Of a DNA stretch of 64,000 nucleotides, positions 26,455-35,172 are shown piece by piece. Position 1 is the first letter of the stretch; each line of letters starts with the position of its first letter. The notes beneath the pieces are model-generated. The model searched no databases. It was not told the origin of the DNA and saw only the letters and a list, made by a program, of their open reading frames with translations. The translations under genes were made by a program, and so were the position numbers. The DNA comes from Microbulbifer hainanensis (GTDB lineage Bacteria > Pseudomonadota > Gammaproteobacteria > Pseudomonadales > Cellvibrionaceae), in contig NZ_JACZCR010000018.1 of assembly GCF_014904735.1 (NCBI RefSeq), forward strand, positions 62,001 to 126,000, given 5' to 3'.

Positions 26455-26510
26455 CGGCTGTAGTCGCCGCTGAAAATGCGGCTGGGACGACTTACGCTGT
26501 ACTACAGCCG
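26455..26510. repeat. Inverted repeat, 10-bp arms, in structured intergenic DNA
   Basis: CGGCTGTAGT (26455-26464) and ACTACAGCCG (26501-26510) enclose 36 bases that themselves contain GCCGC/GCGGC. It lies just upstream of the FAD oxidoreductase gene. It could be an attC-like relic, a transcript structure or a terminator; the T run needed for the latter is absent. Confidence 0.5.
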
Positions 26511-26561
26511 TTCCTAAACCGAGCGTTCACTTGCATTCTGCAAATATGAAAGGCAACTCGC

Positions 26562-27947
26562 ATGAAAGCCCTGAAACAAACAGAGATCGACGACTTCAAA
26601 AATCAATTCGATGGCGATGTGCTTTTGCCCGACGACCCGGCCTATGACGAGGTACGTCAGATTTGGAACGCCATGATAGACCGCAAACCCGGAATGATCG
26701 CCCGCTGCACCTCGGCTGACGATGTCGTCAAAGCGGTCAACCTCGCCCGCGAGAATGAACTGCTCGTTTCGGTTCGTGGCGGCGGACACAATATTGCCGG
26801 CAACGCCATCTGCGACGAAGGCCTCATGATCGATCTCTCGCTCTTGAAGCAGGTCCAGGTGGACCCAAAGTCGCGACGCGCGACAGTCGAACCCGGCTGC
26901 ACCCTCGCTGATCTCGATGCCGCGACCCAGAAGCATGGCCTCGCCACTCCAGTTGGCATCAACTCGACCACCGGCGTAGCCGGCCTGACGCTTGGTGGCG
27001 GCTTCGGCTGGTTGAGTCGCAAATACGGCATGACCGTCGATAACCTGCTGTCCGCGAATGTCGTCACCGCGGATGGCCGTCAGTTGCGCGCCAGCGAGAC
27101 GGAAAATGCTGACCTGTTCTGGGGACTGCGCGGGGGCGGCGGAAACTTCGGCATCGTCACCCAGTTCGAGTTCCAACTCCACCCCGTCGGACCGGATGTG
27201 CTGAGCGGGCTGATCGTATTCCCATTCGACCAGGCGAAGTCGGTAATCACGCAATTCGCCCGCTTCACCGAGACGGCGCCGGAAGAGCTCAGCATCTGGA
27301 TGGTGGCTCGGATGGCGCCCCCACTACCGTTCCTACCGGAGGCGGTCCACGGGCAGACAGTCGTTATCCTGGCACTGTGTTATACGGGGGATCCAACCGA
27401 AGGCGAGAAGCTCATCGAGCCGCTACGGGAGTTCGGCACGGCTCATGGCGAGCACATTGGCGTGGAGCCATTCTGCGCCTGGCAGCAAGCTTTCGATCCA
27501 CTCCTTACCCCGGGAGCACGCAACTACTGGAAGTCACATAACTTCACGCAGCTCAGCGACGGAGCGATTGACACCGCAGTCGAATACTCTGGCAAGCTGC
27601 CGTCACCCCAGTCCGAGATCTTTATTGCCTCAATTGGCGGTGCTACATGCCGCCCCGCTCCCGAAGCGATGGCCTACTCGAGCCGGGACGCCAACTATGT
27701 TCTAAACGTGCACATACGATGGGATTCGGCAGATGATGACCAGCGCTGTATTGCCTGGGCGCGCGATTTCTTTGCCAAATCAAAACCTTTCGCCAGCGGC
27801 GGCGCCTATATTAACTTCCTCACGCAGGACGAAACCGATCGCATCGAGTCGGCCTACGGCCCGACCTACACGCGTCTGCTGGAGCTCAAAAAGAAATTCG
27901 ACCCCACGAACCTCTTCAGGATGAATCAGAACATCAAGCCGGACTGA
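26562..27947 (+). CDS. FAD-binding oxidoreductase with BBE domain (berberine-bridge-like)
   Basis: 461 residues. The N-terminal PCMH-type FAD domain shows the usual covalent-FAD histidine in VRGGGHNIAGNA (His76), then GVAGLTLGGGFGWLSRKYG and FWGLRGGGGNFGIVTQFEF. The C-terminal BBE motif is at ARDFFAKSKPFASGGAYINFL and YTRLLELKKKFDPTNLFRMNQNI, which closes the active site. The second covalent Cys of bicovalent members is not obvious. It oxidises an unknown alcohol, sugar or secondary metabolite using oxygen. The call is firm by family. It is flanked by gene fragments, so it was probably acquired with the island. Confidence 0.93.
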   Translation: MKALKQTEIDDFKNQFDGDVLLPDDPAYDEVRQIWNAMIDRKPGMIARCTSADDVVKAVNLARENELLVSVRGGGHNIAGNAICDEGLMIDLSLLKQVQVDPKSRRATVEPGCTLADLDAATQKHGLATPVGINSTTGVAGLTLGGGFGWLSRKYGMTVDNLLSANVVTADGRQLRASETENADLFWGLRGGGGNFGIVTQFEFQLHPVGPDVLSGLIVFPFDQAKSVITQFARFTETAPEELSIWMVARMAPPLPFLPEAVHGQTVVILALCYTGDPTEGEKLIEPLREFGTAHGEHIGVEPFCAWQQAFDPLLTPGARNYWKSHNFTQLSDGAIDTAVEYSGKLPSPQSEIFIASIGGATCRPAPEAMAYSSRDANYVLNVHIRWDSADDDQRCIAWARDFFAKSKPFASGGAYINFLTQDETDRIESAYGPTYTRLLELKKKFDPTNLFRMNQNIKPD

Positions 27948-28012
27948 TCAGGAGACGCCATCCAATCGGCAGATCAACATCGGACGCCGCATCAAATCCA
28001 CTCAGCCCCTCC

Positions 28013-28043
28013 ACGGCTCCAACGGAGAACCGCGTGGAGCCGT
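28013..28043. repeat. Nine-base inverted repeat after the FAD oxidoreductase gene
   Basis: ACGGCTCCA and TGGAGCCGT separated by 13 bases, 66 bases after the stop codon. It may act as a weak terminator; no T run follows. Confidence 0.4.
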
Positions 28044-28128
28044 TCAAAAGCACCTCGGGCGAAACGATTGCCCGACGTTCCCTCGACGTTAAGAGAAGTC
28101 TCCAATGAAATGAATTGAAAGCGATTGA

Positions 28129-28395
28129 CTTGAGCGTAGAGTCGATGAGGTTCCCTACTACATTTGGGATCCAATTGGGGTTAATAATGAGATTTGGGGT
28201 CGCGGTGAATACCGGGGCTACGTAGCGGGTGTCCGAAAACTCATAAAGAATGGCTACTCCGAATCGGCTATAGCAGATTACCTATATGAAATTGATATTT
28301 CTAAAATGTGCTTGTCATCGACCATGAAACGAGCCATTTTAGCTGCCAAGGCTCTGAAGCTACACGAAGAGGCACTTGATAAAGGTGCCGCTTAA
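28129..28395 (+). pseudogene. Start-less fragment resembling DUF1871-type small proteins
   Basis: An 88-codon frame reading VDEVPYYIWDPIGVN, then EYRGYVAGVRKLIKNGYSES and STMKRAILAAKALKLHEEAL before TAA. The motif YYIWDPIGV near the N-terminus is typical of small proteins of the DUF1871 kind found in immunity or cassette contexts. There is no ATG, GTG or TTG before it after the in-frame TGA at 28126, so the 5' end is missing or altered. The assignment rests on motif memory only. Confidence 0.5.
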
Positions 28396-28439
28396 TAAGT
28401 GCAGCCATCCGCACCCCGTTCATCTAAAGGATCAGAGTT

Positions 28440-28847
28440 ATGAACAGTGAACTTCTTTACTTGACGCTCGTTACCGCTTTTACGGCAGTACTATGGGTAC
28501 CGTACATTCTGGATCGGATTGCTGTCTGGGGCTTATCCGACGCCGTCGGATATCCCGCCAATCCCAAGCCCCAGTCACCTTGGGCCGTCCGTTTGATAAA
28601 GGCGCATTCCAATGCCGTCGAGAACCTGGTGGTCTTTGCAACTCTGGTTCTGATCGCGCAGTTCTCCGGCATCAGCAATTCGACAACCGTTAGCGCATGC
28701 GTTGTCTATTTCTGGTCCCGAGTGGTACATGCCATTGCGTATACTTTCGCGATTCCGTGGCTCCGTACCTTGGCTTTCGCAGTTGGATTTTTCGCTCAGG
28801 TGGCGATTGCATGGCAGCTACTTGCATCAACTTCGGTTTCTGCCTGA
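28440..28847 (+). CDS. MAPEG family membrane protein
   Basis: 135 residues with four predicted membrane helices. The MAPEG pattern is seen: NPKPQSPWAVRLIKAHSNAVENLVVFATLVLIA is the helix pair carrying the conserved Arg, Asn and Glu that bind glutathione in eukaryotic relatives, and YFWSRVVHAIAYTFAIPWLRTLAF follows. Bacterial members are inner-membrane proteins of mostly unknown role, perhaps in glutathione or lipid-peroxide metabolism. It lies in the lower-GC island, 81 bases before a DUF302 gene. Confidence 0.9.
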   Translation: MNSELLYLTLVTAFTAVLWVPYILDRIAVWGLSDAVGYPANPKPQSPWAVRLIKAHSNAVENLVVFATLVLIAQFSGISNSTTVSACVVYFWSRVVHAIAYTFAIPWLRTLAFAVGFFAQVAIAWQLLASTSVSA

Positions 28848-28928
28848 TCATTCAAGCCGAAACCTCCTCACGAAGTGGCTTAATTTACGCGCCACGTGAA
28901 CTGAAAAACCATAGCCAGGAGAAGAAAT

Positions 28929-29312
28929 ATGTACAGCATTATCGAAAGCAAAAAATCATTCGAAGTTGCCTCTAATGATCTTGAGGCGGCGGTGAAGAAC
29001 AATGGTTTTGGTGTTCTGCATATCCACGACCTCGGCGAGACACTGAGAAGTAAAGGCATCGACTACGGCGAAGAATGCAGGGTTTTTGAAGTTTGCAATC
29101 CCCAGCAAGCGGCGAAAGTGTTGGCGATTGATGTACGACTGAATATGGCCTTACCTTGCAGAATTTCCGTCTACACGGAACAGGGGGCGGTGAAGATTGG
29201 CTATATAAAGCCGGCTGAAATGCTGAGCGCATTATCCAGCGACCCAGCACTGGCTGCGATTGCGAGTGAAGTGGAATCATCCATGATTGACATCATGAAC
29301 GGAGCCAAGTGA
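28929..29312 (+). CDS. DUF302 domain protein
   Basis: 127 residues, almost all one DUF302 domain: SFEVASNDLEAAVKNNGFGVLHIHDLGETLRSKG, the central CRVFEVCNPQQAAKVLAID, and LPCRISVYTEQGAVKIGYIKP. No signal peptide is seen, so it is likely cytoplasmic, although many relatives are exported. The biochemical role is unknown. AGGAG lies just before the start. It sits between the MAPEG gene and a small membrane protein gene on the same strand. Confidence 0.92.
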   Translation: MYSIIESKKSFEVASNDLEAAVKNNGFGVLHIHDLGETLRSKGIDYGEECRVFEVCNPQQAAKVLAIDVRLNMALPCRISVYTEQGAVKIGYIKPAEMLSALSSDPALAAIASEVESSMIDIMNGAK

Positions 29313-29390
29313 AGACTCAGATAGCAATTGGATTGAATCCGCCCTGATTCTTCAAACCTCTACGGACTTTAAGCTACAGGGAATGTATCC

Positions 29391-29681
29391 GTGAGAGAAC
29401 GACTTAAGAAAAATAGTATATTCGCCTGGATGGGCCTCGGAACCTGCTTACTACTGCTGGCCCCTCTAATAGCCATGCAAGTCACTACGGAGGTTCACTG
29501 GATGGCCATTGATTTTATAGCGATGGGCACCCTGATCATGCTTTCAGGCGGCCTGTTCGTTATTCTGGCCAGAAAGATCCCTTCAAGGTATTTAGCCCCT
29601 CTGGCAGTCATTATTTTAGTGGGCTTTCTCACCGTTTGGGCCGAGCTTTCTGTAGGGATCTTTTTCTCACTGGGCAGTTAG
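29391..29681 (+). CDS. Small integral membrane protein of unknown function
   Basis: 96 residues with about three membrane helices: MGLGTCLLLLAPLIAMQV, FIAMGTLIMLSGGLFVILA and LAPLAVIILVGFLTVWAELSVGIFF. It probably uses the start at 29391 (GTG), preceded by the run CAGGGAATG. No conserved catalytic residues are visible. It overlaps the next gene by up to 46 bases depending on that gene's start. Confidence 0.65.
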   Translation: MRERLKKNSIFAWMGLGTCLLLLAPLIAMQVTTEVHWMAIDFIAMGTLIMLSGGLFVILARKIPSRYLAPLAVIILVGFLTVWAELSVGIFFSLGS

Positions 29682-30238
29682 CGCGGTTGCCTGTAGTGAA
29701 TCTGCACCGGCTTTCAGCGTTTCACTTTTTCGCCAAGTCATTCATATCTCAGCTATTACATGCTGCGAAAGGAATCACCCTGCTACTGATGATTTTATCC
29801 AGCCCTGCTATAGCCAACGTCGACCTGGTCAGAGTGGCCAAGTCGAAGAACCGGATGTATCTGCTAGATGGTGAGCAGGTCGTTAAGTCCTACCATGTCG
29901 TATTTGGAAGGAGTCCGGAGGGGCACAAGCAGCAGGAAGGCGATCAGAAAACGCCGGAAGGGCGCTATGTGCTGGATTATAAAAAGGAGGACTCGGCCTT
30001 TTATCGATCGATGCACATCTCCTATCCCAATGAAGAAGACAAAAGGAATGCGGCCAAGCTGGGCGTGTCCCCCGGTGGATTCGTCATGGTGCATGGGCAG
30101 CGCAACCGCTTGGGCTGGCTCGCACCGATCATGCAACGATTCAACTGGACCAGCGGCTGTATCGCGCTGACCAACCGGGAGATGGATGAATTCATGAATC
30201 TGGTTGCAGTCGGCACGCCCATCTTGATCGACCCTTAG
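29636..30238 (+). CDS. L,D-transpeptidase (YkuD domain)
   Basis: 200 residues at most; the start is uncertain because the 29636 reading overlaps the previous gene, and GTG 29696 is an alternative. A hydrophobic segment ITLLLMILSSPAIA acts as signal peptide. The mature YkuD domain begins NVDLVRVAKSKNRMYLLDG, and the active-site signature is FVMVHGQRN...WTSGCIALTNREM, with the catalytic Cys in SGCIAL and His in VHG. Such enzymes make 3-3 crosslinks in peptidoglycan or attach lipoproteins in the periplasm. The domain is at the short end of the range, like ErfK-type single-domain forms. Confidence 0.9.
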   Translation: MGRAFCRDLFLTGQLARLPVVNLHRLSAFHFFAKSFISQLLHAAKGITLLLMILSSPAIANVDLVRVAKSKNRMYLLDGEQVVKSYHVVFGRSPEGHKQQEGDQKTPEGRYVLDYKKEDSAFYRSMHISYPNEEDKRNAAKLGVSPGGFVMVHGQRNRLGWLAPIMQRFNWTSGCIALTNREMDEFMNLVAVGTPILIDP

Positions 30239-30469
30239 TCCACCGCCGCTGTCCGCTGGCCAACCCTTATTTCTCATCTCCCAGTTCCAGTAACCGCTGG
30301 TTATTAAAATCTGATACCTAAGGTAAAAGTGCAGGAAACGGCAAGTTTCGTGGAGATTCCGATTACGCCATCGGTGGCGCGTAGTTACACAATAGTGCCG
30401 ATCCGAATGGCGCCCGCACACTAGAGACGCCGCGGAGATTTCCGCTTCAGAGGTATTTGGAACAGCGGC

Positions 30470-31603
30470 ATGAATCCACGCAGTAAATCGACGGTGGCCA
30501 CGCGGCAGCACCGAAACTCCCACAGACTATTTTCCACCTTAAAACATTTTTTAATCCTTCAGTGGCCTGCCCTGCTGATGCTGGTCGCGACGGTAATATT
30601 CCTCACTACACCGGCATCCGCCAGCGAGCAGAAAGCGGCAGCGGAGTACGATGCTTCCCTGCAGGCGATCATTCTTCGCGTCGACAACGACCTCTTCGCC
30701 GGCAGTGACCGCGGCTACTCAAACGGGGTGGAAATCGGTTTTCTTTCGCAGACCGTGGACGACTGGCAGGATACCCGGCTACCCACGGGTTACCGAAGTA
30801 TCAACCACTGGACCGGCTGGCTGCGACCGCAGGGATACCGGGACTACAACATGAGCGTCACTATCAGCCACGACATTTACACGCCGGGCGACTGGCGGCG
30901 GCGCGATATCATCGCGGACGACCAGCCCTATGCAGGTGTTTTCTTATTGGGACTGCAATACAACGGCCGCGACGCAGACACGATGCACAGCACCAGTCTC
31001 TACCTGGGTATGGTCGGGCCCTCGGCTCGAGCCGCGGAAATACAGCGGGGAGTGCACAAATTGGTGGGCTCTGACCGGTTCCACGGCTGGGACAATCAGC
31101 TTGCGGACGAACCGGTATTCCGCCTGCATTCGGAATGGTTTTCTCGCTATTCGCTGGTGCGCACCGGGCACGACCGCTGGCAACAGGACCTGGTTCTGCA
31201 CGGCGGCGGCAGCCTCGGTAACCTCCAAACCGGCGCCAATGCCGGCGTCGAGTGGCGCTTCGGCCCGACACTACCGGACAACTTCGGCAGCGCACCACTA
31301 CTGCAAGCGGCGACGGGGCCCGCCCCTGAGCCCAGCCACAATTTCTCCCCACAGTGGAAAATGCACGGGTTTGTGATTCTGGACCTTGCAGCGGTGGTGC
31401 AGGATATCACCCTGGATGGCAATACCTGGAAAGACAGTCACAGTGTTGACCGCCGGCCTCTGCGTGCCGGTGTTGGAGCGGGCATCGCCGCCGACTATGG
31501 CAAATGGCGCTTCGCATTTGCCCGCTACCTGGGTACTCGGGAATTCGAGGGTCAGCTCAGCCCACCCGAATTCGGTCGTCTGACCGTGCGACGGGATTTT
31601 TAG
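30470..31603 (+). CDS. LpxR-like lipid A 3'-O-deacylase, outer membrane
   Basis: 377 residues. A long signal peptide (cut near TPASAS, residue about 52) is followed by a beta-barrel of the DUF2219/LpxR family. The active-site region RVDNDLFAGSDRGYSNGVEIGFL holds the conserved Asn and Asp, and IIADDQPYAGVFLLGLQYNGR follows. His in VHKLVGSDRFHGWDNQLADEP is the probable catalytic residue. LpxR removes the 3' acyloxyacyl chain of lipid A at the outer-membrane surface and needs calcium. The protein ends in a Phe (LTVRRDF), typical of barrels. It stands alone. Confidence 0.9.
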   Translation: MNPRSKSTVATRQHRNSHRLFSTLKHFLILQWPALLMLVATVIFLTTPASASEQKAAAEYDASLQAIILRVDNDLFAGSDRGYSNGVEIGFLSQTVDDWQDTRLPTGYRSINHWTGWLRPQGYRDYNMSVTISHDIYTPGDWRRRDIIADDQPYAGVFLLGLQYNGRDADTMHSTSLYLGMVGPSARAAEIQRGVHKLVGSDRFHGWDNQLADEPVFRLHSEWFSRYSLVRTGHDRWQQDLVLHGGGSLGNLQTGANAGVEWRFGPTLPDNFGSAPLLQAATGPAPEPSHNFSPQWKMHGFVILDLAAVVQDITLDGNTWKDSHSVDRRPLRAGVGAGIAADYGKWRFAFARYLGTREFEGQLSPPEFGRLTVRRDF

Positions 31604-31873
31604 ACCGATACTGTGGCAGATGCACCGCACTGTTCATCAGCTCGCCAAGCCTTCGCGCGGAAATTGATTAAACGTTGCCGGGAGGGGCTATGGAGACAAT
31701 TCCCAGACCGCGACCGTTCAGATGATACTGAAAAACGGTTCTGACCTGTTCGCAGCGCATCGCCATAATTACCGCAACGTATTTATAGTTGCCCAGCGCA
31801 TCTACGCCGTAGGGCACAGAGCATCCCGCCCTGCCCCTAAGCATTTATATGCTGAAATCACACCGCCAAAGAG
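31604..31873. other. Intergenic region between LpxR-like gene and hutG
   Basis: 270 bases between convergent genes. Short open frames occur but none has a ribosome-binding site or family signature. Nothing else is recognised. Confidence 0.5.
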
Positions 31874-32839
31874 TTATATCTGGCGGGCCGCCGTGGCGCC
31901 ATTGGCAATCTGAAAGGCCACCCGCGCCGCCGTGCGCGCCGCGTGATCCTCGATATCGAAGTAGGGGTTGAACTCGGCGATATCCGCCATGCAGACCTTG
32001 CCGGACTCCAGCACGGTATCGAGCATTGGTTCAAACAGTTCCAGCGGCACACCGCGCCCGGCGGGGGCGCTGACGGCCGGCATTACGGCGGCCGGAAATA
32101 CGTCCAGGCATACGGTCAGGTAGACGAAATCCACTCCGTCGATATATTCGCGCATCTGCTGCTTTACCCGGTCCAGATTCCACGGCGTGATCTCGCGGTC
32201 CCGAATTACCTGCGCACCCAGTTCATCGGCACGGTTGTACAGCGCCGGTGTGTTGGCGTTATCGGCGGCACCGACGCACAGGTAGTGAAAGTCGCGGCCG
32301 TTGATCTCGCACTGTTCGGCGATCTGGTAAAAGGGTGTGCCGGATGAACCCTTGGGATTCGGGATGCGCAGATCCAGATGCGCATCAAAATTGATGATGC
32401 CGAGAGTTTTGTCCCGGTGCAGTTCGCGCATCCAGCGGGCAATGCCCTGGTAGCTACCGTAGGCGATCTCGTGGCCGCCGCCCAGCACCAGCGGGAAGTG
32501 GCCGCCGCTCAACAGTTCGGTAATGCGCGCACCCAGCAGGGACTGGCCGGACTCGAGATCTTCCTTTTCCACCTTCACGTTGCCGGCATCGTATATCGGC
32601 GCGTCAAAAGTGGCGGGCAGATTGGCCATGGCCAGGCGCAGGATACGCGGCCCCTTGGCGGCACCGATACGCCCCTTGTTACGGCGCACCCCCTCATCGG
32701 AGGAAAAGCCGAGGATCGCGAGCCCGGGGGCACTGTCGAGCTGCAGCGGAGTAATGCGCTGGTGCCAGCGCTCGCCGGCTTTGCCGTCTTCACTATCGGT
32801 GCGGCCACTCCACAGGCGCATATCAGCCAGCTGTAACAT
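31874..32839 (-). CDS. hutG: Formimidoylglutamase
   Basis: 321 residues of the arginase/ureohydrolase fold. It hydrolyses N-formimidoyl-glutamate to glutamate and formamide, the last step of one histidine-degradation route. The manganese ligands are visible in LVLGGGHEIAYGSYQG, INFDAHLDLR and VYLTVCLDVFPAAVMPAVSAPA, with the GVRRNKGRIGAAKGPRILR block characteristic of HutG. It overlaps hutI by 17 bases at the start, so the two are translated together. The pair is divergent from hutC-hutU-hutH and presumably shares HutC control. Confidence 0.95.
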   Translation of the reverse strand: MLQLADMRLWSGRTDSEDGKAGERWHQRITPLQLDSAPGLAILGFSSDEGVRRNKGRIGAAKGPRILRLAMANLPATFDAPIYDAGNVKVEKEDLESGQSLLGARITELLSGGHFPLVLGGGHEIAYGSYQGIARWMRELHRDKTLGIINFDAHLDLRIPNPKGSSGTPFYQIAEQCEINGRDFHYLCVGAADNANTPALYNRADELGAQVIRDREITPWNLDRVKQQMREYIDGVDFVYLTVCLDVFPAAVMPAVSAPAGRGVPLELFEPMLDTVLESGKVCMADIAEFNPYFDIEDHAARTAARVAFQIANGATAARQI

Positions 32840-34067
32840 TTCTGCCTCCTACTGTGTTACCGGCGAAGAAAATCTGCGCCGGTTTCAGCGCGCCCACTTC
32901 GTAAGCCAGCTGATCGGGAGTATCCATCGGCCACAGCACCATGTCGGCGCGCAGCCCCGGGCGCAGTACGCCGCGGGAACAGCACAAGCCCAGTGCGCGC
33001 GCTGCGGAACGCGTCACCCCGGCCAGCGCTTCCGCCGGCGTCAGGCCGAACAGGTTGCAGCCCATGTTCATCATCAGACGCAGCGAGGCCATGGGGCAGC
33101 TGCCGGGATTCAGGTCGGTGGACAGCGCCATGGAAACACCGGAGGCGCGCAGCTTGTCCACCGGCGGGACGCGGGTTTCCCGCAGTGTGTAGAAGGCGCC
33201 GGGCAGCAGTACCGCAACGGTGCCGCTATCGGCCATCGCCGCCACATCGCCATCGGTAATGTATTCGATATGGTCCACGGACAGTGCGCTGGCCTTTGCC
33301 GCCATGGCGGTCGCGCCGGTGTGGGCGAGCTGTTCCGCGTGCACTTTTACCGGCAGGTCGAATTTCCTCGCACAGTCGATCACACGCTGGCACTGGTCCA
33401 CGGAAAAGGCGATGGATTCGCAGAACATATCCACAGCATCGGCCAGCTGTTCCCTGGCTACGGCGGGCAGTATCTGCTCACACACCAGGTCGATATATTC
33501 GTCCGGACGGCCGTCGTATTCAGGCGGCAGCGCGTGGGCCGCCAGACAGGTGGTGGTGATTTCCACCGGGTAGTGCTGGGCCAGCCGGCGCGCAGTGCGC
33601 AGCTGCTTCAGTTCGGTGTCGAGGTCGAGCCCGTAACCGGATTTCACTTCCAGTGTGGTGACACCCTCGGAAAGAAGCGCGCGCAGGCGCGGTTCGGCGG
33701 CGCGATACAGCTGTTCGGCAGTGGCTGCGCGGGTAGCGCGCACAGTCGACAGGATGCCACCGCCGGAGCGAGCCACCTCTTCGTAGCTTTCACCGCCGAG
33801 TCGGCGGGCAAATTCGGACGCCCGGTGACCGCCGTAAACCAAGTGGGTGTGGCAATCGATCAGGCCCGGCGTCAGCCACTGGCCTTCGCCATCCACCATC
33901 TGGTCGGCGGCGGCTTCCGGTAGTTCCTGGCGCGGCCCGAGCCACACGATCTTGCCGCCGGTCACGGCAATAGCGGCATCTTCCACGGCGCCATAACCAC
34001 CAGGAATGGACGGATCCATGGTGGCGGCATTGACGTTGGTAATCAGCAGGTCGCAGCGTTCTGTCAT
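32823..34067 (-). CDS. hutI: Imidazolonepropionase
   Basis: 414 residues, amidohydrolase family. It opens the ring of imidazolone-propionate to formimino-glutamate, the third step of histidine breakdown. Metal and substrate residues are in LIDCHTHLVYGGHRASEFARRLGG, VHAEQLAHTGATAMAAK, LSVDHIEYI and ALSTDLNPGSCP. The start at 34067 follows a short purine-rich leader. It is the first gene of the minus-strand hutIG unit. Confidence 0.96.
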   Translation of the reverse strand: MTERCDLLITNVNAATMDPSIPGGYGAVEDAAIAVTGGKIVWLGPRQELPEAAADQMVDGEGQWLTPGLIDCHTHLVYGGHRASEFARRLGGESYEEVARSGGGILSTVRATRAATAEQLYRAAEPRLRALLSEGVTTLEVKSGYGLDLDTELKQLRTARRLAQHYPVEITTTCLAAHALPPEYDGRPDEYIDLVCEQILPAVAREQLADAVDMFCESIAFSVDQCQRVIDCARKFDLPVKVHAEQLAHTGATAMAAKASALSVDHIEYITDGDVAAMADSGTVAVLLPGAFYTLRETRVPPVDKLRASGVSMALSTDLNPGSCPMASLRLMMNMGCNLFGLTPAEALAGVTRSAARALGLCCSRGVLRPGLRADMVLWPMDTPDQLAYEVGALKPAQIFFAGNTVGGRNVTAG

Positions 34068-34244
34068 AGGCTCTCTTTTTTACCAGCTTTCTCGCACAGG
34101 GCGCTTGTAGGCATCCGGGCGGCGCGGTTTTCCTTTTCTAACCATAGTCGCTCTGCCCTTGGGGGCGAGCGGTTTTGCAAATACCGGGGCCCGGGGGCCG
34201 GCGGGCTTGACTCTTTTGGGCTGGGCCACCATAGTAGCCACGAT

Positions 34245-34268
34245 CTTGTATATACAACCATATACAAG
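34245..34268. promoter_or_regulatory. HutC-type operator
   Basis: CTTGTATA, eight bases, TATACAAG: a perfect inverted repeat. Its left part contains the 10-base palindrome TGTATATACA (34247-34256), like known HutC sites. It lies between divergent hutI and hutC, 26 bases before the proposed hutC start. Confidence 0.8.
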
Positions 34269-34293
34269 TAAGGACAGCACTGTACCTGAGTCT

Positions 34294-35088
34294 ATGAATA
34301 CTGCAAGAGAGCCCTCAGCGGCTGACAAAGAGCCCTCAGCGGCTGGCAAAGAGCCCTCAGCGCCGGGTAAAAAGCCCTCAGCTATGACGAATGAACCCCG
34401 TTACGCCGCCATCAAGCGCCATATCCGCCAGCAGATAGAGTCCGGCAACTGGCCGGTGCACTTCCAGGTGCCGTCAGAGAACCAGCTGGCGCAGGATTTC
34501 GGCGTCAGTCGCATGACCGCGCGCCGCGCGCTGTCCGAGCTGACCGACGAGGGCGTGCTGATGCGCTCCCAGGGGCTCGGTACCTTCGTGGCCGAACCGG
34601 TGCCGGCGGGCTCACTGCTGGAAATCCGCAATATCGCCGACGAAGTTTCCGCCCGCGGTCACAGTTATAGCAGCGAAATCCTACAACTGGAGGAAGTCGC
34701 CGCGCCGGCAGAGGTGGCGCGCGCTCTGGCCATGCCGGAAGAGGCACGCGTGTTCCATTCGATCATCGTGCACCGGGACAACGAGCTGCCGATCCAGTGG
34801 GAAGAGCGCTTTACCAATCCGTCGCTGGCGCCGGACTACCTGCAGCAGGACTTCAGTACCACGACACCGAACGCCTACCTGTCCCGGGTCGCACCGTTGA
34901 CCGAGGCCGACACTACCGTTGAGGCGATCGCGGCCGAGCCCGACGTGGCCGCAGCACTGAATATCGAGCCGAACAGCGCCTGCCTGCAGATCTGGCGGCG
35001 CACCAAAAGCAGTGCCGGCACGGTGAGTTTTGCACGCCTGGTACACCCGGGTAAGCGCTACCGGCTCGGTGCACAACTCCGTTTTTAA
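34294..35088 (+). CDS. hutC: Histidine-utilisation repressor HutC (GntR family)
   Basis: 264 residues from ATG 34294; the family core begins at MTNEPRYAAIKRHIR (ATG 34384), which is an alternative start giving 234 residues. The GntR winged helix is FQVPSENQLAQDFGVSRMTARRALSELTDEGVLMRSQGLGTFV. The UTRA effector domain follows, with IRNIADEVSARGHSYSSEILQL and HSIIVHRDNELPIQWEERF. It represses hut genes until urocanate binds. The residues before the core are four repeats of EPSAAGK type, encoded by a 21-base tandem repeat, so the N-terminal tail is unusual. Confidence 0.92.
   Translation: MNTAREPSAADKEPSAAGKEPSAPGKKPSAMTNEPRYAAIKRHIRQQIESGNWPVHFQVPSENQLAQDFGVSRMTARRALSELTDEGVLMRSQGLGTFVAEPVPAGSLLEIRNIADEVSARGHSYSSEILQLEEVAAPAEVARALAMPEEARVFHSIIVHRDNELPIQWEERFTNPSLAPDYLQQDFSTTTPNAYLSRVAPLTEADTTVEAIAAEPDVAAALNIEPNSACLQIWRRTKSSAGTVSFARLVHPGKRYRLGAQLRF
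34309..34392 (+). repeat. Four 21-base tandem repeats in the 5' end of hutC
   Basis: Units GAGCCCTCAGCGGCTGACAAA (34309), GAGCCCTCAGCGGCTGGCAAA (34330), GAGCCCTCAGCGCCGGGTAAA (34351) and a diverged fourth from 34372. They encode EPSAADK, EPSAAGK, EPSAPGK and KPSAMTN. The repeats end where the conserved GntR domain begins. Confidence 0.88.
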
Positions 35089-35172
35089 CGATTTTCACCG
35101 GCAGGCGCGACCGCTGGCGCACCTGCCTAAATTATTTGAACGCTTTGAAGAAAAAACTTCTGCGAGGTAACC

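Noticed and set aside
26400..26530. Second attC site before the FAD oxidoreductase gene
   Set aside because: An inverted repeat is present, but the TAAC and GTTA ends and the extrahelical-base pattern of attC are missing.
31722..31913. Plus-strand frame of 63 codons between the LpxR-like gene and hutG
   Set aside because: No ribosome-binding site, no signature, and it overlaps the hutG 3' end.
34077..34349. Minus-strand frame of 89 codons upstream of hutI
   Set aside because: It lies over the HutC operator and the hutC repeats; the product is Pro/Arg/Ala-rich and shows no family.
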